A stretch of 64,000 bases of DNA from Nocardioides daejeonensis (GCF_003194585.1 NZ_QHKZ01000003.1:558001-622000), one strand, 5' to 3'. Numbered from the stretch's first letter, positions 11,724 to 21,245 are shown. Notes: a model not told the origin generated them from the sequence alone. Numbers and translations: made by a program.

Positions 11724-12487
11724 TGGTGTCGTTCCAGCGCTACGTGGCCCTGGGCGACTCCTTCACCGAGGGCGTCGGTGACCCCGACCCCCGCCACCCG
11801 AACGGGCTGCGCGGCTGGGCGGACCGGGTCGCGGAGCAGCTCGCCAGGCACCACCCCGACTTCCGGTACGCCAACCTGGCGATCCGCGGACGCAAGCTGC
11901 CCGCGATCCTCGAGGAGCAGATCGAGCCGGCGCTGGCGATGCAGCCCGACCTGGTCACCATCTACGCCGGCGGCAACGACATGCTCCGACCCAAGGTCGA
12001 CCTCGACGGTGCCGTGGCGGCGTACGACGAAGCCCTCGGCCGACTCGCCGGGACCGGAGCGCGACTGCTGGTGTGGACTGCGTTCGATGCGGGTCCCCAT
12101 GGGATCTTCGGCTCGCTGCGCGGCCGGTTCGCCCTCTACAACGAGCTCGTCCGCGAGTCAGCCGACCGGTACGGCGCCACGGTCGTCGACTTCTGGCGCA
12201 TGCGGGAGTACCGCGACTGGCGCTACTGGGACACCGACCGCCTGCACATGGGTCCGGCCGGCCACCAACGGATGGCCCAGCACGTGCTGGAGACGCTCGG
12301 GATCCCGCACGCCATCGACGATCCGCTCCTCCCCCCGTTGCCGCTGCGCACGGCCCGCGAGCAGCGCCGCGAGAATCTCGACTGGGCCCGCACCTCCGCT
12401 CTCCCCTGGGTGCACCGTCGCCTGACCGGTCGTTCCTCCGGCGACACGGTCACCCCCAAACGGCCCACGTTGGCGCCGATCGAGTAG
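11723..12487 (+). CDS. SGNH/GDSL-family hydrolase
   Basis: A 254-residue SGNH hydrolase. Block I with the nucleophile is ALGDSFTEG (Ser near residue 12), block III is YAGGNDM, and block V is DRLHMGPAGHQRMA with catalytic Asp and His. There is no signal peptide, so it is probably cytoplasmic. Such proteins are lipases, esterases or acylhydrolases; the substrate is unknown. The ATG overlaps the dcd stop (TGATG), so the two are co-translated although no functional link is obvious. The C-terminal 40 residues after the catalytic block are basic and probably disordered. Confidence 0.93.
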   Translation: MVSFQRYVALGDSFTEGVGDPDPRHPNGLRGWADRVAEQLARHHPDFRYANLAIRGRKLPAILEEQIEPALAMQPDLVTIYAGGNDMLRPKVDLDGAVAAYDEALGRLAGTGARLLVWTAFDAGPHGIFGSLRGRFALYNELVRESADRYGATVVDFWRMREYRDWRYWDTDRLHMGPAGHQRMAQHVLETLGIPHAIDDPLLPPLPLRTAREQRRENLDWARTSALPWVHRRLTGRSSGDTVTPKRPTLAPIE

Positions 12488-12514
12488 CATCTCACCGACC
12501 GCTTTCGTGGTCGT

Positions 12515-12590
<76 letters not shown>

Positions 12591-12593
12591 CAA

Positions 12594-12631
12594 CGACGAG
12601 GCCCTGACTGATGACAGTCAGGGCCTCGTCG
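12594..12631. terminator. Bidirectional hairpin terminator after tRNA-Gly
   Basis: A perfect 16-bp stem: CGACGAGGCCCTGACT (12594-12609) pairs with its complement at 12616-12631 across a six-base loop. It begins four bases after the tRNA and ends 15 bases before the convergent secreted-protein stop, so it can serve both. Confidence 0.88.
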
Positions 12632-12646
12632 CATCTCAGGCATCCG

Positions 12647-14539
12647 TCAGGCGGCGCCGAGCATGGTCACCTTCACCGTGATCGGCTTCTTCCCTCCGTT
12701 ACCGACGACGACGAACTTCTTCTTCACACGCTTGGCGACCACGTAGCGAGTCGTGGTGCCCTTGCCGACGGTGAAGGCAGGAGCGCCGTCGACAGCGATC
12801 TTGACCACGCCCTTGGCCTTGACGACGGTGACGGCGACCAGCACCTTCGTCGCCTTCGTCGACACGCCCTTGGTGGCGGTGAATCGGGCCGAGCTCTTCT
12901 TCGCGACCTTCTTCGTCCCGAGGCTCACGGGCTTCCCGCGCGGGGGACAGCCCGTCAGGCTGCCGATCACCCCGGTCACGCTCACCCGAGTGGCGGTGTA
13001 CGTCGCAACCTGGCCTGAAGGGCGTACGCAGGCGAAGCTGCCGATGATCTTCTGGCCGGTGACGACGGCGCGCTCCTTGTCCGGCGCACCGCCGCCGGAG
13101 ACCTGCAACGTGCCACCCAACCGGACCGGCTGATCCTCGGTCCGCAGCTGCCGACCGGCCGCAACCGAGAGCACGCCCGTCGTCCTCAGGTCCACACGCA
13201 CGACCTTCGGATCCGCGCCCGCTCCGGCCGCAACGGTGAGCGTGCCGTCGTTCGTCAGACGCGCCGGCGCGAGGCAGCAGTCGCCGTTGCCCCACGTCGT
13301 CCGCGGCTCAAGACGCAACGAGCCGCCACGGGCGATCACGGTCCTCGTCCTGGCCTGGGTGACGAACGCCGACCCGGCAGCCAGCTCGGCCTCGCCCTCG
13401 ACCCGGAGCACTCCCTGGTAGCCGGGCAGATCGGCCTTCCACGCCTCCAGACGTGACGGCACCCCACCCCCCAGACGCAGGCGGGTCGCGGCGCCGGTGG
13501 TGAGGTCGGCATGGATGACGGCGCCCTGGCTTCCACTACCGGCAGGGGCGGAGACGTCCAGCGTCCCGGGTCCGTCGAAGCCACCGACGCCGGTCAGCTT
13601 GGCGGCCGGGCCGAGATGGATGCGGGTCCCGTCTGCCAGCTCGCCCATGCCTTCCATGAGGATCCCGCCCGGCACCCGCTCCTGAGCCGGGTTCGTCACG
13701 ACCGCGGCGGTCGCGGTGAAGTCGAGCGTCCCTCCCCCGATGTAGCGGGCACCGTCGCCGAGTCTCACCGGCCCCACCGTCGAGACGAGCGTCGCGTCCG
13801 GGACGATGCGGGTCGTGCCGTGGAGACCGAGCTCGGCCGCACGGACGGTCGTCGTCCCGGTGCCCACGTGGAGCGTGCCGTCGATGACGACGCGCGCCGG
13901 GTCGACGCAGCAGTTCGTGCCCGCGACCAGGTTGGTGCCCTCGGTTCGCAGCTCGCCGCCGGGGGCGACGTAGATGCCGTCCTCGTCACCCTGCGCGTCG
14001 GGCGTCGTGGTCAGGCGCTGATCGTCCGCCGTCCCGATGTCGTCGAGCAGGAGGCTGCCGGTCACCTTCAGCATGCCCACCCGGCCGGCGAGGTAGGCCA
14101 GGCTCTTCACCTGCCCGGCGGCCAGCCGACCGGTGCCGGCGACTTCGATCGGGATGCCGATCTGCCCGCCGGTCCAGTCGAACGAGCCGGTGACACGCAG
14201 AGGGGCTCCCTGCAGGTAGACGTTGCCGGTCGTGCTGCCACGCACGACGAACGAGTCCAGGACCATGCCCTCCGGCACCGTGAGCGTCGTCGCGCCTTGG
14301 AAGGGTGCCTGCTCCAGGACCACGCTGTCGCCTGGGCCCGGCACCCCCTGCGGGGACCAATTCTTGGCGTTGTCCCAACTCCTGTGGTCCGAGCCGGGAA
14401 TCGAGTTGCCGGCATCGTCCCACCCCTGGTTCCAGATGTAGGTCGTCGCGGCCGTGGCTGACGACGTGGGAACGATGGTGGCCGATGCTGCTGACACGGT
14501 CAGTGCCATGGCAGCGGTCAGAGTGCGCAGGGCGCCCAT
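12647..14539 (-). CDS. Secreted beta-rich repeat protein
   Basis: About 630 residues with a clear signal peptide (GALRTLTAAMALTVSAASA, cleavage likely near TSSATAA). The ATG at 14539 has GAGAGGA upstream; a GTG at 14614 in the same frame would add 25 residues before the signal. The mature part starts with a WNQGW...WDNAKNWSPQGVPGPGDSV motif, a common start of polymorphic beta-helix or autotransporter-like surface proteins, and continues as irregular beta repeats (VVRGSTTGNVYLQGAPLRV, and similar strands). Paired Cys-Cys motifs (NCCVDPARVV and DCCLAPARL) recur. The C-terminal 80 residues are Lys/Val-rich. It is probably a wall-associated or released surface protein of unknown role. Confidence 0.72.
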   Translation of the reverse strand: MGALRTLTAAMALTVSAASATIVPTSSATAATTYIWNQGWDDAGNSIPGSDHRSWDNAKNWSPQGVPGPGDSVVLEQAPFQGATTLTVPEGMVLDSFVVRGSTTGNVYLQGAPLRVTGSFDWTGGQIGIPIEVAGTGRLAAGQVKSLAYLAGRVGMLKVTGSLLLDDIGTADDQRLTTTPDAQGDEDGIYVAPGGELRTEGTNLVAGTNCCVDPARVVIDGTLHVGTGTTTVRAAELGLHGTTRIVPDATLVSTVGPVRLGDGARYIGGGTLDFTATAAVVTNPAQERVPGGILMEGMGELADGTRIHLGPAAKLTGVGGFDGPGTLDVSAPAGSGSQGAVIHADLTTGAATRLRLGGGVPSRLEAWKADLPGYQGVLRVEGEAELAAGSAFVTQARTRTVIARGGSLRLEPRTTWGNGDCCLAPARLTNDGTLTVAAGAGADPKVVRVDLRTTGVLSVAAGRQLRTEDQPVRLGGTLQVSGGGAPDKERAVVTGQKIIGSFACVRPSGQVATYTATRVSVTGVIGSLTGCPPRGKPVSLGTKKVAKKSSARFTATKGVSTKATKVLVAVTVVKAKGVVKIAVDGAPAFTVGKGTTTRYVVAKRVKKKFVVVGNGGKKPITVKVTMLGAA

Positions 14540-14693
14540 GCAGGTGTCCTCTCCAGTGACCGTCGTTGCGATGGCCACAGCAAGGCCGGCGGACCGGAGG
14601 GACAGACGCAGCACTCCGGCTGCCCTGGCACGCCTCTGGGGCCGGCTCGGTCTTCGTCACACAGACGCTAGGACGCCGCCCAGCGACCCCACA

Positions 14694-15245
14694 TCAGGGA
14701 AATGCGACACCGCGGCCCGGCTGGTCCGGGCCTGGCACCGGGACTTCTGCCAACTGCGTGCCGTACGCCGCGGCCAGCGCCACGTTGCCGTCGACAGCGA
14801 AGAGCTCACGCAGCAGCGCGAGCCGGCGCTCCACGGAGCGGCGGGAGAGGAAGAGCCGCTCCGCGAGGGTGCCGATCTGCTCTCCGGCCCGCAGGCCGTC
14901 GAGGAGAGCATGCTGCTCGGCGGTCAGAACCGGTGTCCTTCTCACCCCGACCCGGTGATCCAGCTCGCCGAGGTGGCGCAGGTCGTCGCAGAGTCGATCG
15001 TTGACGTCTCGACCGGCACCGGCCAGGACCACCAAGCCGTGCCCCGCTACCCCGGCAAGGACCGCACGCGCCGCCCCAGCCGAGTCGCTGACCACAGCGC
15101 TGCACACCACGCCGGAGCAGCCCGTGACCGGAAACGCCGCGTGGTCGCAGAGTCCCGAGCTCACCGGCCAGCCCACCGCCCGCACCTGGTGGACGGCGTG
15201 CACCCACTCCTCGTCGCGACCTTCGACGACGATCAGGGGCCTCAC
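14694..15245 (-). CDS. LuxR-type HTH regulator, short
   Basis: A 183-residue protein. The first 100 residues (RPLIVVEG, then LVVLAGAG) look like a degenerate receiver or small alpha/beta domain without recognisable phosphoacceptor residues. The last 75 residues (LTAEQHALLDGLRAGEQIGTLAERLFLSRRSVERRL) form a LuxR/GerE helix-turn-helix. It overlaps the larger LuxR gene upstream by four bases, so the pair is co-translated. Related pairs often regulate cell-surface genes; the secreted repeat protein is the next gene downstream on the same strand, after a gap of about 155 bases. Confidence 0.72.
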   Translation of the reverse strand: MRPLIVVEGRDEEWVHAVHQVRAVGWPVSSGLCDHAAFPVTGCSGVVCSAVVSDSAGAARAVLAGVAGHGLVVLAGAGRDVNDRLCDDLRHLGELDHRVGVRRTPVLTAEQHALLDGLRAGEQIGTLAERLFLSRRSVERRLALLRELFAVDGNVALAAAYGTQLAEVPVPGPDQPGRGVAFP

Positions 15246-16465
15246 CGGTCGGCTCCGGCGAGGAGCGCAGCCTGCCTCCGGTTACCCGCGCCCAGCTTGC
15301 GGCGCGCGGAGGCGAGGTGGGTCTCGACGGTCCGTACGGAGAGGCCGAGCCGATTTGCGATCGCCCGGTCGGTGAGACCTTCGCCCACCAACGCCACCAC
15401 GTCGAGCTCACGCGCTGTGAGACCGCCGGCTCCCGCCCCGGTCGCAGCGTCGAGAGCCGAGGCGCCAGCCGCGTCGTCTCCAGCCTCGGCGCCAGTGCTC
15501 AAGACCGCGACCGCCGCCCGAAGCTCGCGAAGCCGATCGTCGCCTGCCGTCGGGGTCGGGCCGCCCGACGGCCCGAGCACCGCCGCCAACGCCGCGCGCA
15601 GGCCGCGTCGTCGAGCCGGGTCGATCCGCTCGACGATCGCGTCGAGCAGCAGGGCGTGGCGTGCAACCACGCGGCCGTCGCCGACCTCGACGAGCTCGCT
15701 CGCCTGCAGCTCCGTGACGCCGGCCACGAGCTCGATAGGCAGCTCGCCCCCGGCCAGCGCCAGGAGCGTCATCGACTGCCGTGCCAGCTGAGGTAGCGGC
15801 CGGAGCCGTGCCAGGAGCCCCAGGACGACGCTCGCCACCCGTTCCTCTCCCGCTGCCAGCTCCACCAGCAGCATCGGGTTCCCTGCAGCCCGGTGGAGCA
15901 GCGCGGCCGCCGCGTTCGGCGGCGTGCCGGGCGCGCGGCTGTCGAGCAAGGTGAGCGCATCAGCGGTCTCCAGCGGCCGGAGGAGCACCTCGGTCGCATC
16001 CATCCGGCGTACGAGCGCGAGCGCCGGTTCGCTCCCTGTGTCACCGCTGCGCACGGAGAGCACCAGGCGCACGCGACCCGCCAGGAGCTCCAGCACTGCG
16101 AGGGTCCCCGGGTCCGCCCACTGCAGGTCCTCGACCGCCAGCACCCCGTCAGCCACGTGAGCGGCGACGGCAGCGGCGACGTGCGCCGGCTCGCGCACCC
16201 AGGCGCCGGACGGCAGACCCGCCGCGACGGCACGCCGCAGGGCGAGGTAGGAGATCTGGGAGACGGTGGCGAGGGCACCGCCGAGATGTCCGCGGCCCTC
16301 GCCGGCCTCGGCGAGCAGCCGGTGGACCAGAGCGGTCTTGCCGATACCTGGCTCGCCGATCACGGCGCCAACGCCTCCGGGCTCGTCGATGCTGCGGACC
16401 AGCTGCGCGAACTCCGCGCGCCGCCCCACCAGCCCCGACCCCGGAGCGCCGCCTCTCATCTCCAC
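15242..16465 (-). CDS. LuxR-family regulator with AAA-type ATPase domain
   Basis: A 407-residue protein. A Walker A motif (GEPGIGKTALV, near residue 40) and a Walker B-like VLAVEDLQWAD (near 115) define an AAA/STAND-type ATPase. The C-terminal 60 residues carry the LuxR DNA-binding domain (LTARELDVVALVGEGLTDRAIANRL, cited in part). It is much shorter than classical LAL regulators of about 900 residues because the TPR-like middle region is largely missing. It is translationally coupled to the short LuxR gene. Confidence 0.85.
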   Translation of the reverse strand: MEMRGGAPGSGLVGRRAEFAQLVRSIDEPGGVGAVIGEPGIGKTALVHRLLAEAGEGRGHLGGALATVSQISYLALRRAVAAGLPSGAWVREPAHVAAAVAAHVADGVLAVEDLQWADPGTLAVLELLAGRVRLVLSVRSGDTGSEPALALVRRMDATEVLLRPLETADALTLLDSRAPGTPPNAAAALLHRAAGNPMLLVELAAGEERVASVVLGLLARLRPLPQLARQSMTLLALAGGELPIELVAGVTELQASELVEVGDGRVVARHALLLDAIVERIDPARRRGLRAALAAVLGPSGGPTPTAGDDRLRELRAAVAVLSTGAEAGDDAAGASALDAATGAGAGGLTARELDVVALVGEGLTDRAIANRLGLSVRTVETHLASARRKLGAGNRRQAALLAGADR

Positions 16466-16558
16466 CCCCGTGACGTCCTGCCCCGACAGTAGCCTCGACA
16501 GCCAGCGCAGCGGACGCGCGCGGCACCTTCGGGTCAGCGCTCCGCCGAGGGGCAGGCG

Positions 16559-17515
16559 TCAGGAGCGCATGGCCACGCCCTCGCGCCAGTAGCCCATGAA
16601 GGCCACCTGGCTGCGGTCCACCTCCAGCTCGTTGACGAGCACACGACGCAGCGCCGTGACCACCTTCGACTCGCCCGCGATCCAGGCGTAGAGCCCGGCC
16701 AGATCGTGGCCCACCAGGCGGGTGGCAGCGATCTCCTCCCCCGACGACGACCAGGTGGGCGTCTCCCACAGGTCGGGGTCGACGGCGTCGTCGGCGACAG
16801 TCGCGACCTCGCCCACGACCTCCGCCAGCCCGAAGTGATCACGCACAGCGACGGTCAGTCGGTCGCCGTGCGGCTGGCCGTTACGCGGTAGCCAGATCAC
16901 CTCGACCCCGGCTGGAGCGACCAGGTGCAAGATGTCTGCGCTCACCGGCACCTCGAGGAAGGCGGTGCCGATGGCATTGGCCGGGAGCTGCTCGAGGATC
17001 GCGGAGACAGCAGGGACGGCGGTCTCGTCGCCCACCAGCAGCAGCGAGCGAGCGGTGCCCGGCAGGAACTCGATCCCACCGAAGTCGTAGCCGCGCCGCG
17101 GCGCGACGATCGCCAGCCGGTCGCCCACCTTCGCCGCTGCGGCCCAACGTGCGGCCGGGCCGCTGGCACCAGGCGCCAAGTGCAGCACGAAGTCCACCAC
17201 GAGCCGGGTCTGCTCGCCCTCGCCGATCACCTTCCGGGCCGTGTAGGTGCGCATGTGCCCGCGCTCCTCGTCGGGAAGTGCGGACCACGCGGCGTACCAG
17301 TTCTCGTGATCGTCGCTCTCCAGCGGCGGCAGCACTCCGGCGTCATTGGGGAAGATCAGCTTGATCCGCTGGTCCATGAGCGGCCCGTCCACACCGAAGT
17401 CGGCCAACGCGGGACCGCCGAGCTCGATCCTCACGAACGTCGGGCTCAGCAACTCGACGCGGGTCACCTCGACGACGTCGAGGATGCGGGGCGGAGTCAC
17501 GAGGGTCGTGGTCAT
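16559..17515 (-). CDS. Siderophore-interacting protein (FAD-dependent ferric reductase family)
   Basis: A 318-residue protein of the ViuB/SIP family. It has the N-terminal FAD-binding barrel (RMRTYTARK-type motif, here MRTYTARKV, and VDFVLH), the GPAARWAAAAKVGD turn and the C-terminal NAD(P)H-binding domain (LLLVGDETAVPAVSAIL). These proteins reduce ferric siderophores in the cytoplasm to release iron. An iron box directly upstream supports iron control. No siderophore biosynthesis or uptake gene lies within the window, so it is a stand-alone iron-regulated gene here. Confidence 0.92.
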   Translation of the reverse strand: MTTTLVTPPRILDVVEVTRVELLSPTFVRIELGGPALADFGVDGPLMDQRIKLIFPNDAGVLPPLESDDHENWYAAWSALPDEERGHMRTYTARKVIGEGEQTRLVVDFVLHLAPGASGPAARWAAAAKVGDRLAIVAPRRGYDFGGIEFLPGTARSLLLVGDETAVPAVSAILEQLPANAIGTAFLEVPVSADILHLVAPAGVEVIWLPRNGQPHGDRLTVAVRDHFGLAEVVGEVATVADDAVDPDLWETPTWSSSGEEIAATRLVGHDLAGLYAWIAGESKVVTALRRVLVNELEVDRSQVAFMGYWREGVAMRS

Positions 17516-17538
17516 GGAAGGATCCCTTCTGAATTGAC

Positions 17539-17557
17539 CAAGGGGAGCCTAACCTAA
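17539..17557 (-). promoter_or_regulatory. IdeR/DtxR-type iron box
   Basis: Read on the minus strand the site is TTAGGTTAGGCTCCCCTTG. It matches the DtxR/IdeR consensus TTAGGTTAGGCTAACCTAA at 15 of 19 positions, including the entire left half. It ends 24 bases upstream of the siderophore-interacting protein ATG, a normal position for iron-dependent repression. Confidence 0.82.
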
Positions 17558-17591
17558 ATACGATCCCGGTGGGGACCCTGCCCGTCGATCG

Positions 17592-18017
17592 TCAGGCGAC
17601 CTCCCCCGCGATGTTGATCATCCAGTGCTGCCCGTAGCGGTCGGCGCACATGCCGAACCAGTCACCCCACGGCGCCTTCTCCAGCGGCACGTGCATCTGG
17701 CCGCCCTCGCAGAGTCGTGCGAACCGGGTCCGCAGCAGCTCCTCGTCCTCCGGACCGCCGCTCAACGCGATCTGCGCGACCTCGATGATCTGCTCCTGAT
17801 GCGACGGCGGTACGTCGGCCCCCATCAGCGTCAGTCCGTCGCCGGTGGTGAGCTGACCGTGCATGACCCAGGCACTGTGCTCCTCCGGCAGGCCCATGCC
17901 GCCCATGTCGGCGTAGGTCATCGTGCTGACGTCGCCGCCGAAGACCTCCTGGTAGAAGGCCAGCGCCTCACGCGCGGCGCCGCGGAAGTTCAGGTACGGG
18001 TTCAACGTGGTGGTCAT
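17592..18017 (-). CDS. VOC-family (PhnB-like) protein
   Basis: A 141-residue vicinal-oxygen-chelate protein of the PhnB/DUF1338-like group. It starts LNPYLNFRGAAREALAFYQEVFGG and has PWGDWFGMCADRYGQHWMIN near the end, the usual signature of this group. These are small dimeric proteins of glyoxalase fold; most members have no established reaction. It sits in its own unit downstream of the secreted DUF4232-like gene on the same strand. Confidence 0.9.
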   Translation of the reverse strand: MTTTLNPYLNFRGAAREALAFYQEVFGGDVSTMTYADMGGMGLPEEHSAWVMHGQLTTGDGLTLMGADVPPSHQEQIIEVAQIALSGGPEDEELLRTRFARLCEGGQMHVPLEKAPWGDWFGMCADRYGQHWMINIAGEVA

Positions 18018-18116
18018 ACGTCCTCCTCGGTAGTGGTTCGGTTGTCATGGAGACCATCGCGGTGCCGGGAAATCATCGCGCGGACGACCGACACTGGTGC
18101 TCGACCAGCGCATCGG

Positions 18117-18665
18117 TCAGCGCCGGTAGGGCTTGTTGTAGAGCAGCTGCACGTGGGCGTTCGCACACCCCGTTGTCCGGTAGCGGGCGAAGGCGGCGTG
18201 CGTCTCGCCGGGCAGATACACCCGGAAGCCGTCGACCTTCGTCGGGCCACACGTACGCCGCGGGTAGTTGCCCGCCTCCACCATCTGCACCCGCGCCCGG
18301 GCCCGCTGCCCCGGAGCCAACGTGACCGTCCGGACCTTCGCCCGGGTCCGCTGCGCCGCGGCGCCCACCTGCGTGCCGTCGCCGTAGCCGACATAGGAGA
18401 TGCCGCCGTACCCATGGGTCGTGCACGTCTGCCTCGACACGTTCTTCACCCGGACGTGGCCGTAGATCGATCCGGCGGCACCCTGGCCGGCGCGGAAGGA
18501 GATCTTCGTCATCGCCGCCGTACAGGCGGGCGGCGACGCCGCGGACGGCGTCCTTGCGCTCGCCGCCGCGAGCGTCGGGGTCGGCAGACCCACCACCATG
18601 AGCGCGGCGAGCACGGCGCCGAGTCCGCGCAGACGCGTTCGCCTGGGGATGCGCGTGATGTGCAT
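18117..18665 (-). CDS. Secreted DUF4232-like protein
   Basis: About 182 residues. The ATG at 18665 has GAGGAGAG upstream and leads into a signal peptide (LRGLGAVLAALMVVGLPTPTLA). The mature part has the DUF4232 pattern: KISFRAGQGAAGSIYGHVRVKNVS, Cys pairs (RQTCTTHGYGG and RRTCGPTK), and a final GCANAHVQLLYNK. The family is widespread in actinobacterial secretomes and lacks a known function. A longer in-frame start at 18791 would bury the signal and is unlikely. Confidence 0.82.
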   Translation of the reverse strand: MHITRIPRRTRLRGLGAVLAALMVVGLPTPTLAAASARTPSAASPPACTAAMTKISFRAGQGAAGSIYGHVRVKNVSRQTCTTHGYGGISYVGYGDGTQVGAAAQRTRAKVRTVTLAPGQRARARVQMVEAGNYPRRTCGPTKVDGFRVYLPGETHAAFARYRTTGCANAHVQLLYNKPYRR

Positions 18666-18850
18666 GGTCTCTCCTCTCGTGTCGACCCCGCCGAGAACCG
18701 ACGGGGACTTCCAGGACACACCCGCCCCGGCTGCCACGCGACCCCGAACGGCTGAGAAGTGACGAAGAATCGTTCGCCGACATGCGGCCATCCCGGCAGA
18801 ACCGGGGGAAACGCCCGATCCCTCCTCTTCCTCCTCACTAGGATCGCCCG

Positions 18851-21214
18851 GTGGCTCTTCACCGCCGACGCCTCGCTGCGATCCCCCTGACGACCCTGGC
18901 CGCCGAGGGGATCCGCCGCCTGCGCTACCCCCGCGGAGAGCAGGCCACCGACGGATGGGCGACGGCCAGCCTGGAGCGGTCGATCCGCACTGCTCTGCTC
19001 GTGGGCATGGCGGGATGGCAGGGCGCGCTCGTCCTGTCCGCCTTCACCTCGCTCGGCTGGACCCCGCTCGCCACCGGAGTCGCTGCGGCGCACGCGGCCT
19101 GCCTGCTTCTGAGCCTGGCGACACTGCGATGCGGATGGAATCGGACCGCCGTGGTCGCCAGCGTCTATGCCACCTTCCTCCTCGACTGGAACGTCGCCCC
19201 GTCGACCGACAGCGTGCTCCTGTTCGCGGCGTGGTGGATGGTGGTCCTCGCGCACGCTTACGTCCTCGATGGTCGCTGGTGGCGGCTGGTGCCCGGGGTC
19301 GCGCTGCTCGTCGTACCCGCCACCATGGTGGCGACTCGACCTGACTGGCCGCACATCCTGCCCCTCTCGTTCGCGGTCTTCCTGCTCGCGACCACGCCGT
19401 CGGCACGCGTAGGGCTCTCCTTCATCATCGACTACACCCACGACGTGGACCGGGAGGCGAAGGAGCTGGAGTCCGCGCTCGCTGACCTGGAAGCGCGGGG
19501 CTCTGCACGCAAGCAGGTCGCCGAGGACGCCCGGGTCCTGCATGACACCGCGATCAACACGCTGGGGGCGATCGCCAACGGTGGCTCGGCTCTCGACGAC
19601 CACCATGCCGTCCGCAGACGGTGCCTCGACGACGTCGAGGCACTGGAGCTCCTCCGCGCCAGCACTCCGGAGGAGCCGCCGGCCCGCGAGCGCCTTCGGG
19701 ACGCCGCCCGTCCCTCCGGCATCCGCGTGCGGCACTCCGGGATGCCGGACGACTCGATCGCACAGCTGGAGGCGCTCCTCCCCGCCCCCGTCGTACGGGC
19801 GTTCGGCCGGGCGACTGCCGAAGCCGTGCAGAACGCCGCCAAGCACTCGGGAAGCGAGGAGGTCACCGTCACCGTCGACCGCCGCGCGGGCCTGGCCGTC
19901 GTGGAGATCCGCGACGACGGCAGAGGTACGGACGCGGCGCTCCGACCGGAGGGCGGCGTCCAGCGCTCGATCCTCGACCGCGCTCGCGAGGTCGGGATCA
20001 CCGCATCCTTCGACAGCGCACCGGGCAAGGGCACCACGGTGCGGATGACCTATCCACTCAGCGGCCTCCTCTCCGACGGCAGCTCCGTCGCCGTCGAGTC
20101 GGTCGACGCCGAGGAGCTGCTGCGGGAGGTGCGAGCCCGAGCCTCCGCCCTGGTCCTGGGCGGCCTCATCGTGGTCGCGACCTCACTGGCCCTCTTCAAT
20201 CACCAGGCGCGGCCCACGCCGGAGTGGCTGATGCCGCCCCTGGTCGCGTGGGCATGCTGGATGGCCTGGCGCGTGCGCTCCCGACCCCGACTCCCCCGCG
20301 GGACCGCGGTGATCCTGCTTGTCGCCGGGCCTGCGGCCTATCTGGCTTCTGCGTGGTCGGTCGGTTTCGGGCAGGAGGACCCGCTGCTCTGGCAGGCGGT
20401 GGCACCGGTCGGCCCGACGCTGGCGCTGGTCCTCCTCGCGGCCTCACGAGCAACGAGGATCCTCGCTCTGATGACCTACTTCGGCACCGGGCTCGCCGTG
20501 GCAGCGGCCGTAGCACCGCGCTCGACCGACGCAGCACTGATCAACGTCGCAGCAGCCACCGCGGGCGTCGGCGTCGTCCTCGGCGTCGCGGCGTTCATGA
20601 GTACGCTCACCGCCGTCGTCAGGCGGGCCTCCCGCGATCACCAGGAGCGGTTCGCCATCCGGGTCGAGACGGCCGCCGTCGACGCCGCCGACGAGGCCCG
20701 GCGCCGGTGGCGGCAGGCTGGGCTCGATCAATCCGTCGACCTGCTGCGTGCCATCGGCGAAGGGCGGATGAGCCCCCACGACCCGGACGTGCAGACCCGC
20801 TGCGGCAACCAGGAGCACTTCCTCCGGCAGCTGACGACGCTGGACCCTCAGCTCACCCGGATGGGCACCTGGTTCGCCCATGCACTGAGCGCCGCGAGCG
20901 AACGAGGCATCGGTCTGACCGTGCGGTCGGGCGCGACGGACGCCGGGACGGAGCAGGCAGGAGAGCTGGGCCCGACGCTCCTCTCCGTCATCGGGACGCT
21001 GCCTCGTGGGACCACCCTCACCACCTCTCTCTTCGTCACCGGCCGCGGCTTGGTGATGACGCTCGTCGCGCCGACGCCGCTCCTCGCGGACCGGCTCGCC
21101 CGTGAAGCCCGGAACACCGAGGCGATGAGCGTCCAGTCGCTCGGCGGGCAGGACCTGGTCGAGATCACGTTCGATCTCACTGACCCTCCCGTGCACAACC
21201 TGTCCGCCCGGTAG
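18851..21214 (+). CDS. Large histidine-kinase-like membrane protein with two kinase-like halves
   Basis: A 787-residue protein with a GTG start. Half 1 has 5-6 membrane segments (residues 45-190), a helical region with LHDTAINTLGAI (possible phosphoacceptor His near 237) and an HATPase domain (AVQNAAKHSG, EIRDDGRGTD, GKGTTVRM, residues 315-400). Half 2 repeats the plan: membrane segments (425-580), a helical region (DEARRRWRQAGLDQSVDLLRA) and a C-terminal domain that lacks N, G1 and G2 box motifs. No response regulator is adjacent. The N-terminal half fits NarL-type sensor kinases; the second half looks like a degenerate pseudokinase. Confidence 0.75.
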   Translation: MALHRRRLAAIPLTTLAAEGIRRLRYPRGEQATDGWATASLERSIRTALLVGMAGWQGALVLSAFTSLGWTPLATGVAAAHAACLLLSLATLRCGWNRTAVVASVYATFLLDWNVAPSTDSVLLFAAWWMVVLAHAYVLDGRWWRLVPGVALLVVPATMVATRPDWPHILPLSFAVFLLATTPSARVGLSFIIDYTHDVDREAKELESALADLEARGSARKQVAEDARVLHDTAINTLGAIANGGSALDDHHAVRRRCLDDVEALELLRASTPEEPPARERLRDAARPSGIRVRHSGMPDDSIAQLEALLPAPVVRAFGRATAEAVQNAAKHSGSEEVTVTVDRRAGLAVVEIRDDGRGTDAALRPEGGVQRSILDRAREVGITASFDSAPGKGTTVRMTYPLSGLLSDGSSVAVESVDAEELLREVRARASALVLGGLIVVATSLALFNHQARPTPEWLMPPLVAWACWMAWRVRSRPRLPRGTAVILLVAGPAAYLASAWSVGFGQEDPLLWQAVAPVGPTLALVLLAASRATRILALMTYFGTGLAVAAAVAPRSTDAALINVAAATAGVGVVLGVAAFMSTLTAVVRRASRDHQERFAIRVETAAVDAADEARRRWRQAGLDQSVDLLRAIGEGRMSPHDPDVQTRCGNQEHFLRQLTTLDPQLTRMGTWFAHALSAASERGIGLTVRSGATDAGTEQAGELGPTLLSVIGTLPRGTTLTTSLFVTGRGLVMTLVAPTPLLADRLAREARNTEAMSVQSLGGQDLVEITFDLTDPPVHNLSAR

Positions 21215-21245
21215 GCATCCCAGCACCACCACTACGGTTGTTGCC

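Noticed and set aside
14540..14614. GTG start at 14614 for the secreted repeat protein
   Set aside because: It would place 25 residues before a good signal peptide, and the internal ATG has its own ribosome binding site.
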